Positions 57,176 through 64,000 of a DNA stretch of 64,000 nucleotides are shown here, piece after piece (the stretch's first letter is position 1; each line of letters starts with the position of its first letter). The notes under the pieces were generated by a model. It was given only the letters and a program-made list of their open reading frames with translations. It had not been told where the DNA came from and did not search any database. The translations under genes were made by a program, and so were the position numbers. This DNA comes from Brachypterus glaber (lineage: Eukaryota > Arthropoda > Insecta > Coleoptera > Kateretidae). The stretch spans positions 22,895,589 through 22,959,588 of the forward strand of contig OY294048.1 of NCBI GenBank assembly GCA_958510825.1, in the 5' to 3' direction.

Positions 57176-57663
57176 ACCCGTATATAATTATGCATACATA
57201 ATTATGCATAATTATAAAATTCATACATGGTCAATATCCTGACATGAACATACCTACATAATTATTAGACTGTTCCAGAAAATTCAGTTTTAATTTTTTC
57301 GAAATCTAATGACAGCTTTACATAATATTAGACAAAAAAACACCCCATCGTATACGGCCATCTCAAATTCGACAAGAATCATAAGCTTACATAAAATAGC
57401 TCCAAAAAACTTTTTGCAGTTATTTAACAAACATTTGTTTACGTGACTCACACAAAAAAATCTAAAAACATGCTCTCTCTCATTTTCTTCTAGGGCTTCT
57501 AAGGAAATATTTCCCTTTTTTTAATAAAATTTTAGCTATGTATATGGAAAAAATTTATTTTTGGGTCTACCACGTTTAATCATGCTTATATATCATAAAC
57601 TAAATTTCTGAAAAATTTGATTCAAACCGGATACCGTTAAGTGGAGGCGACTTTCACTGCATA
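57176..57663. other. Right part of the ATGCATAATT region, then spacer
   Basis: 57,176-57,260 continues the 54,151-54,431 repeat. 57,261-57,663 holds no gene or recognised repeat. Confidence 0.5.
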
Positions 57664-58622
57664 TACAGGTTATATTTGAAATAGGCCCCAAAATTTTAAG
57701 GGGTCATTCTACACCATAAAATATGACAAAAAGTTTCTATAAACATATGTCTAAAAATTCATCGTAAGGGAGCTAAGCTGCCTTTAAAAGTGTCTAAAAA
57801 ATTCGTTAATAACTCAAGAACCCTTTGAGATATAGCAACGAGGTTTTGCTTGTGAACTAATATTAATAAGGCCCATCTTCGTATGTTATTTTCATGTATT
57901 TATTTTAACCAGGGGTGTGCGAAACGGAGGGGCCTTATCACTTTTTTGTCCAAAACTTTTTTCTGTGTAAAGTTTTTGTGATTTTATTTCTGGAACATGA
58001 TTCATCAGGTCAAAATACATAAAAAAGGTACTCTTGTTGTAACACTGTAGGATTAACCGTTTTCGAAAAAAAAATTAGTTTGAAGGTGAAATTTCACGGT
58101 TCGAGGACGAAAAATTAAATTCTGATATGTTGATGCAGGAACATTCTTTATCAAAAACTAAGAACAAAAGTTTTTCTACTACCTAATTAAGTGCTAGCTT
58201 ACATATTATCTACCGTTGTCAAGGCTTGTTTACCTTGGCAACCAATAAAATCATTAACCTAATTTATTATTGACCCTTGTTAAGCATGAAAGAAATTTAA
58301 GATAACTACTAACTTTTTTCAACTTATATGTCAAACTGACAGCTATGTCAAAATAATTGTTAAACTATATTTTTAACTAATATTTGGAGTTACTAGCTTT
58401 AGGTAGTAGAAAAAATAATATATGCACCACGTATGCGAACTGTCTTAAATGTTCTCGACTGATTTTTTGCCTCGACTCCGACTCAGCAAAAAAACTTCAG
58501 TCTAGAACACTAAAGACTTCGCATACTAGGTGCATAATATACTATTCTATACATGTAGGTCGAAAAATCGCTTTTAAAGCTACTATGGCCCTTTAAAAAT
58601 GATGCATTTTTGGGAGACTATA
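57664..58622. repeat. R2 copy, interrupted
   Basis: 57,664-58,171 is the R2 left arm (TTGAAATAGGCCCC, AAGGGAGCTAAGCTGCC, AATTTCACGGTTCGAGGACG). 58,550-58,622 is central R2 sequence (ACATGTAGGTCGAAAAATCG, CTACTATGGCCCTTTAAAAA). Between them lies the inserted element at 58,172, and the right arm is cut by an R1 copy at 58,622. Confidence 0.65.
58172..58415. mobile_element. Small inverted-repeat insertion in R2
   Basis: The ends TTTTTCTACTACCTAA / TTAGGTAGTAGAAAAAA are a short inverted pair interrupting R2. The sequence 58,416-58,549 that follows has an imperfect stem (TGCACCACGTATGCGAA / TTCGCATACTAGGTGCAT) and may belong to it. No coding capacity. Confidence 0.45.
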
Positions 58623-58975
58623 CCACACTGGTCCCAGAGACAATGAAAAAAGTCTGTTTTTTCGCACAGGGCCATATTTTGCAACGCTAATTACGAAAAA
58701 AATAGTAAAAAAATTAAAAAAAAAACTCACCACCTTAGGGTGGTCCAAGTTTTTCATAAATGTCCGATTTACCTGAAATTTGGTATAAAGGCTTTTTTGA
58801 TAATCCTAATGTGGCCTAATAGCTAAAAAATCAAAATGACGGAATAAATATGGCCGATTTATTTGTTAAATTTTGTCAAAATTAATGAAAATATGGCACA
58901 AAACAAAAAAATATGAAAATGCCAGCCCATTTTTTATGGATTATTTTTCTTATATACTCGGCGCATTATCTATCT
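58622..58975 (-). repeat. R1 arm, inverted
   Basis: It starts CACACTGGTCCCAGAGA and continues with the reverse-complement R1 blocks (GACGGAATAAATATGGCCGA, AAAATGCCAGCCCATTTTTT). The other arm of this copy may be the R1 material beyond element B. Confidence 0.65.
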
Positions 58976-59688
58976 GAGTAACAAATTGGATCAAGGAATG
59001 ATGGTTTAAAATGACTTTTAGTAATATTTTTGTTGCCCATTGTGCTTTTGATAATTTTTAACATTTAAGGTAAAACCCCCAATAGTTGACAGTCTAAGAA
59101 AAATTCTATAATGTTTTTTAATTAAAATTTTATTTAATAATTTTTTTTTATATTTTATTGAATACATGTGTTTAGTTAGATGTTTTCTTTTTATATTAGT
59201 ACCAAAATGTGTGAATGTGATAATACAAACAAATATTTTTAATTTTTTTGTAGACCCTGTAAAAATTGTTAAGTTGACAGGGGTAATAAATTAATTTACC
59301 AATAGTTGACATATAACATATCTAATAGTCGACATAACATATTTTTTTTTTATTCTAAAAGAAATATTACTTTAAAAGCATAATGCTTTAAAAATGTAAC
59401 TTATAAATTACTGTTTTTATTAAAAATAATGCCAGTAAAGTTATATTTTTATTTAAATTCATCAAGTTTTACAAAACGATATCAAAGCACCAATAGTTGA
59501 CAGTATTTTAACCAATAGTTGACACAAAATTTTCTATTAACTTTAAAGCTCTAAATATTATGTTATCTCTAAATGCTTTGCGACTAGAGGTTAACCAGAA
59601 TTGTACAATAACTTACAATACTGAAGTGAAATCTTAGCAAAATACGAAAAATAAGAGATGAGCATTTTAGTTAAAATACTTTGATATA

Positions 59689-60420
59689 CAGGGTGTTCCA
59701 GAACTCGCGTACCGAAATTTAAGAGGTGATTCTACATCCAAAAATATGAAAAAAAGTTTCTATAAAGGTTGGTCCGGAAATGAGCCCTAAGGGAGCTACG
59801 GCCCTTCGAAGATGACGTATTGAATGGGGAACAAAAAAAAGCACCAATAAAATTTTAATGCTGCAGGGTGATTCTTCATTTAAAACTGAGCAAAAAAGTA
59901 TTATACACCAAAACACCTAAATTTAATATTAAAGGAGTAATAGCCTTTTAAAAAGTAACGTTTTTGGTGGCACAAAATGTTACTTCCTCTTAATTGCATT
60001 TTTTTTTGATAACGGTTGCTCCTACAGTGTTACACTATATGATATTTTATATGTATTTTTACTCTAGAAATCTATATTTTTTACAACAAATCCAAAAAAC
60101 ATACACATAGAAAAGTTTGGGGCAAAAATGTTTTAAGCCTCATATATTTTGTCCGTCTGGGCACGCCTCTGGATAAATTAAAAAAATAAATTAACATAAA
60201 CTTATTGCCCTTATTAATACTAGTATACATGCAAAAGCTCGCCGCTCTAGCTTAAACAGTACCCGAGTTATTAATTAAAAACCTTATTTTTATTACAATT
60301 TTAAAGGGCCCTAGATCTCTTAGGGCTCATTTCCGGACCAACCTTTATAGGAACTTTTTTTATATTTTTGGATCTAGAATCACCTCTTAAATTTTGGCAT
60401 GCCAGTTATGGATCACCCTG
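59689..60420. mobile_element. R2-related palindromic element nested in B
   Basis: The ends CAGGGTGTTCCAGAACTCG and, at the right, TTATGGATCACCCTG are flanked by TA (59,687-59,688 and 60,421-60,422). The arms pair through TTTCTATAAAGGTTGGTCCG, GAAATGAGCCCTAAGGGAGC and their complements. It is the R2 layout with diverged sequence (compare AAGGGAGCTACGCCCCTT in R2). No coding capacity. Confidence 0.8.
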
Positions 60421-60505
60421 TATTTTATTTTTTTATTGGAATTATAAAAAAAACATTCATTTTATCTTAAAACACCCATCCACATTTAGATCTTAATTAA
60501 ATGTG

Positions 60506-60921
60506 CAGGTGTCCACAGAGCAGGGAAAACAGGGAAATCAGGGAAAAGTCAGGTAATTTGATCAACTGTAAAAAATCAGGGAAACTGAAAAAAAGCTGTG
60601 GTGTACATGATAAACTATTACTAAAACAAGTTTTTATTCATAGAGTTCTACCAATCCATAGATCAGTTTTACAGCAAAAAGTTTAAAAAAAAATAAAAAA
60701 TAATAACTCAAAAATAAAACAGGATGTTCAAATTTTTTACGAATATTGGCTTCAAAAACTTTTTTTGTATCTCTACGTTCATGATCTGTACTAAAATCAG
60801 GGAAAATTTTTAATTTTTATAAGGGAGTTCAGAGAAGAATCAGGAAGCATCATGAAAAAATCAGGGAAGAATCAGGAAAAAATGAGGAAATCTTAATTTG
60901 AAAAAACCTGTGGTCACCCTG
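60506..60921. mobile_element. CAGGG-repeat element nested in B
   Basis: The left end CAGGTGTCCACAG is mirrored by CTGTGGTCACCCTG at the right. Several ATCAGGGAAAA units occur near each end, all in the same direction (about 60,520-60,585 and 60,795-60,890). A CAGGG start occurs in some hAT and other elements, and no target duplication is clear. The 61-codon frame at 60,501-60,686 is repeat-derived. Confidence 0.5.
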
Positions 60922-61407
60922 AGGTGTATAATACAGTATTTTAAACGATCCCCACGAGCCGTAAAATTAGCTGTCAACTATTGAAATTTGTTGATTTTTT
61001 AATCTAGTAGTTGACCATCCCTATGTAAAAAGCTAAAACTGCCTTATTGAGTTGTAAATAATCAGAAAAAGTTTGATTTGAACCCATAAAAGCCTGTAAT
61101 TAAGATTAGCATGCATAAATACGTATTATTCACTAAATACTGAAAATTAAAAACACCCAATTTCTTAGCACTTGTCTTAAGAAACTGTAAAAAAAATGCG
61201 AACAAAAACACTCCACTAAAAAATTGCCTGCCATATTAAAACGCAACTCATCACGTGATCTTCAGTTGCAAATTCTAAGACTAGATGGTACTAGGTGCCC
61301 ATTTATTATTTATTTCGCCTCAATAAATGTAACGAAATCTTATTTTAGGTTGTTTTATTTAAAACTGTCAACTATTGGGGTAGTGTCAACTATTGGGTGT
61401 TTTACCT

Positions 61408-62982
61408 TAGGTTAAATTGACTGTCATTTTACGTCTTACAAATAATAACAAAATCTGTTTAAAAAGTAAAACTTTGTTCAAAATTATAATAAAAGTAAGT
61501 TTTTATTCATAAAGTGCTATTATAAACTTAAATTTAACATTATCTGAATAAAATTACGGACCAGTATTATTTTAACCAAAAAATTCTCTGTTATAGTGTT
61601 CACTTCAAAAATTTATAGAGCACTGCATTATATTACTTCATTTAAACAAAACGTTTATAGATTGATGCTTTAGTTTTCTTTTTATGCACGTTTCTTGTTA
61701 TTTCTTCTTGCTAAAGCAAATTATTTGGATTTTTTTATAAATGTCAAAATAATGTCTTGATTGACAATAAATTTTAAACAAGATGAAAACCTTACATAAG
61801 GAACTAAATATATTTTGCCAACCAAATAAGAAGAAACAAATGACCATCAACTCAGATAGATAATGCGCGGAGTTTATGTACAAGTACTGTAAAATTTTCA
61901 TGGTAACCAATACAAAAAAACCCAAAATTAAAAATGGCCGAATAAATGGCCGATTTACTTTTTGCTAAAATTAACAAAAATATGGCACAAAAAAATATGA
62001 AAATGCCAGCCCATTTTTTTATGGATTATTTTCATTATAATAGTATTTACTGTAAAAATTTCATGATTTTTTGAATTTAGTTTAAAAAAAAATCATTAAA
62101 AATTTGGCAAAATATTAGAAATTTTTCTGTTCTATTTATATATTCAACAAAATTACCCTAAAATAATTACAGATTAACGAGGAAAAACTGTTTAGTCCCA
62201 TACATAATTTACTTTTAATATTCAAAAAAGAAAAGTTGTAGAAGAAAACATCCTCGAAAACATCTAAATTGGTCCCAGAAAAACAAAGTGACAAAGGTCT
62301 GTTTTTTGCATAAGGCCATTTTAAAATTTTGAAAAAAAAAAACTTTATATTAGGGTGATTCAATTTTCTTAAAAAATTTGCTATTTGTCTGGTTTGGTAT
62401 AAAGGCTTTTTTTGTTATCCTTATGCGAACCAATACCCAAAAACTCAAAATTCAAAATGGCGGAATAAATTGGCCGATTTTTTTTATTTTGCTTAAATTA
62501 CCCTAAAATAATTATGTATGGGAGTAAACAATTTTTCTTGTTAAATATATTATTATTTCAGGCTAATTTTGTTTAAAATATGAATAGAATAAAAAAATTA
62601 CTTATACACATTACACATTTTGCCCCATTTTTAATAAAAAAAAACAGGCAGTTATAAAATCATGAGATTTTTATAGTAAATACTAGTACATATATGGAAA
62701 AGTACTCATAAAAAATGGGATGGCATTTTCATATTTTTTCGGGTTTGCGACATATTTTCGTCAATTTAGAAAAATTTAAAAAATAATACGGGCATATTTA
62801 TTCCGCCATTTTGAATTTTAAGTATTGGTTTTTATTAAGATTACCAAAAGAATCCTTTATAATAAGTTTCAGTAAAATCGGACATTTTTTTTAATTTTGA
62901 ACTACTCCAATGATTTTTTTTAATTAAATAAAAAAAGGCTGGTAAAAAATCATGAAATTTTTACAGTAAATACTAGTACATA
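61408..62982. repeat. R1 cluster
   Basis: Several R1 arms in both orientations from about 61,905: AATGGCCGAATAAATGGCC, AAATTGGTCCCAGAAAAACA (about 62,265), AAATGGCGGAATAAATTGGC and TTCCGCCATTTTGAATTTTA (about 62,805). 61,410-61,900 shows nothing recognisable. Frames at 61,698 and 62,136 (minus) are repeat-derived. Confidence 0.6.
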
Positions 62983-63365
62983 TCGATACCCCCAAGCAAC
63001 AAAGCCGTAACTCATATATTGTCATTTTTCACGACAGCTAAATTTCTAAAATATTTTTTTTTGTTATTTAAGGGTGGGTAAATGATTGAAGTGGTAAAGG
63101 AAGTCATGTGATACATCATTTGAAAGCTTATAAAATTCTCTACTTAACTGTTTAAGTATTTATTGTTTATTAACTGTTTGTTTCTGATAATATTCAAGTT
63201 TAGAATTTCTTACTTTAGTGATTTTAAGTAAACTTTTGCTTAAAGTGGACTGTGTAGAAACCTGAGTAGTACCACCATGTGTGTCTTATTTCGAGGCGTT
63301 TACCTATGAGTATAACTCAAAATGGGTCTAACTTGAGTTACATCCTTGTTGCTTGGGAGTGTCGA
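62983..63365. mobile_element. TA-inserted MITE inside R1, 383 bp
   Basis: The ends TCGAYACYCCCAAGCAACAA (left, and right in complement) are flanked by TA (62,981-62,982 and 63,366-63,367). Other R1 copies give the empty site (CTAGTACATATATGG at 62,684 and the ATAAGGAAAATAAC continuation), so a single TA was duplicated. About 63,095-63,150 contains the R4 block TGTGATACATCATTTGAAAG. No coding capacity. Confidence 0.8.
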
Positions 63366-63700
63366 TATAAGGAAAATAACATATACAAAAATGGGCTGAC
63401 ATTTTCATATTTTTTTGTTTTGTGCCATATTTTCGTTAATTTTGACAAAATTTAAAAAATAAATTGGCCATATTTATTCCGCCATTTTTAATTTTGAGTT
63501 TTTGGCTATTGGTCCACATTAGGATTATCAAAAGAAGCCTTTATACCAAATGTCAGCTAAATCGGTCATTTTTGAAAATTTTGGACCACCCTAATGTCAC
63601 GATTTTTTTTTCAAATTTTTTACTATTTTTTTCGTAATCAGTGGTGCGAAATAGTCCTATAAAAAAAAAGACTTTTGCATTTTTTTCCCTGAGAAAACTG
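63366..63700 (+). repeat. R1 arm, right of the MITE
   Basis: It continues the interrupted R1 copy: TTCCGCCATTTTTAATTTTG, AGAAGCCTTTATACC, CAGCTAAATCGGTCATTTTT and TTTCGTAATCAGTGGTGCG. Confidence 0.7.
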
Positions 63701-63739
63701 TGTATAACTTATAAAGTACCTGATATGCGATTTTTTGCT

Positions 63740-64000
63740 TTGTTTTGGATGTACATTCTCCCTAGGGAAATGCATCATTTGGACTTTCGGTTTTCAACTT
63801 TTTAGTATTTAATTTTTCGTCCTAGAATAGTGAAATTCCACCTTCAAGTTAATTTTCCTTGAAAAAGGTTAATCCTATAGTATTACAACAAGAGTACCTT
63901 TTTTATATATTTTGACCTGAGGAATCATATTCCAATAAAATTACAAAAAAGTTACACAGAAAAAAGTTGGGAACAAAAAACTTATAAGCCCCCCCCCCCC
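63740..64000. repeat. R2 right arm, cut by the window end
   Basis: TTTTAGTATTTAATTTTTCG, ATTACAACAAGAGTACCTTT and TATTTTGACCTGAGGAATCA match the right arm of 1,438-2,614. The window ends in a C run within it. Confidence 0.7.

Larger units (their letters stand above)
59068..61407. mobile_element. Element B: TA-inserted element with repeated CCAATAGTTGACA motif
   Basis: The ends AGGTAAAACMCCCAATAG and complement are flanked by TA (59,066-59,067 and 61,408-61,409). The motif CCAATAGTTGACA or a close variant lies at 59,079, 59,299, 59,323, 59,490 and 59,512 on the left. On the right it is inverted at 60,972, 61,366 and 61,384, with a forward variant at 61,004. No transposase was found: the core is about 1.2 kb once the two nested elements are removed. 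The design parallels element A. Mobilisation by a TA-specific enzyme is an inference. Confidence 0.8.

Overview
This is an A+T-rich eukaryotic window, most likely from an arthropod and probably an insect. The grounds are IS630-Tc1-mariner transposons with TA target duplications, Jockey-like non-LTR retrotransposon remains, a PIF/Harbinger-type MITE, arthropod-style dispersed palindromes and microsatellites, and the lack of any bacterial gene organisation. I could not place it below that level. I recognise no complete host gene, no rRNA and no credible tRNA. One weak exon-like stretch lies near 21.9 kb.

The window is nested mobile DNA, and nearly every scale shows inverted repeats. From 0 to 15 kb there are palindromic families R1 and R2, a MITE at 4.4 kb, a CAAAAGCA-rich region at 5.6-7.35 kb, a CA microsatellite, and a 3.75-kb palindrome (11.29-15.04 kb) with direct repeats, a smaller palindrome and a Harbinger-like MITE inside it. 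From 15 to 21.4 kb, two inverted copies of element A (ends GGGGAACAGGGGGCAC, many internal copies of a GGGGYACAGTGARTCA motif) bracket a broken reverse transcriptase and a deleted mariner-type element. From 23.5 to 30.4 kb there is a 1.7-kb palindrome, a decayed retrotransposon endonuclease, and a Tc1-like element with 707-bp terminal repeats and a truncated transposase, itself inside an older inverted repeat. From 34.6 kb there is an almost exact 193-bp tandem duplication.

The 39.3-43.3 kb segment is a nest: an outer TA-flanked inverted-repeat element contains a complete mariner-like element whose 351-residue transposase is intact (D154, D245, D286) and whose 168-bp terminal repeats differ at about two positions. 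At 45.2 kb a foldback-like element with arms made of 16-bp tandem units splits another reverse-transcriptase remnant. At 46.8-50.3 kb there is a relatively GC-rich MITE, two palindromic modules, a 260-bp tandem duplication and a nearly perfect 295-bp palindrome.

The 50.8-58.6 kb segment holds a complete R1 element with a 5-bp duplication, R7 repeats, and a 2.73-kb element with 480-bp terminal repeats, an exact 8-bp target duplication and a broken gene of an uncharacterised protein type (54,440-57,167). This is the best candidate for an undescribed transposon system. The last 5 kb holds element B, a TA-inserted element with nine copies of a CCAATAGTTGACA-type motif and two smaller elements inside it, followed by more R1/R2 sequence. 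Only the mariner transposase looks capable of making a full protein. The other coding remains are broken.
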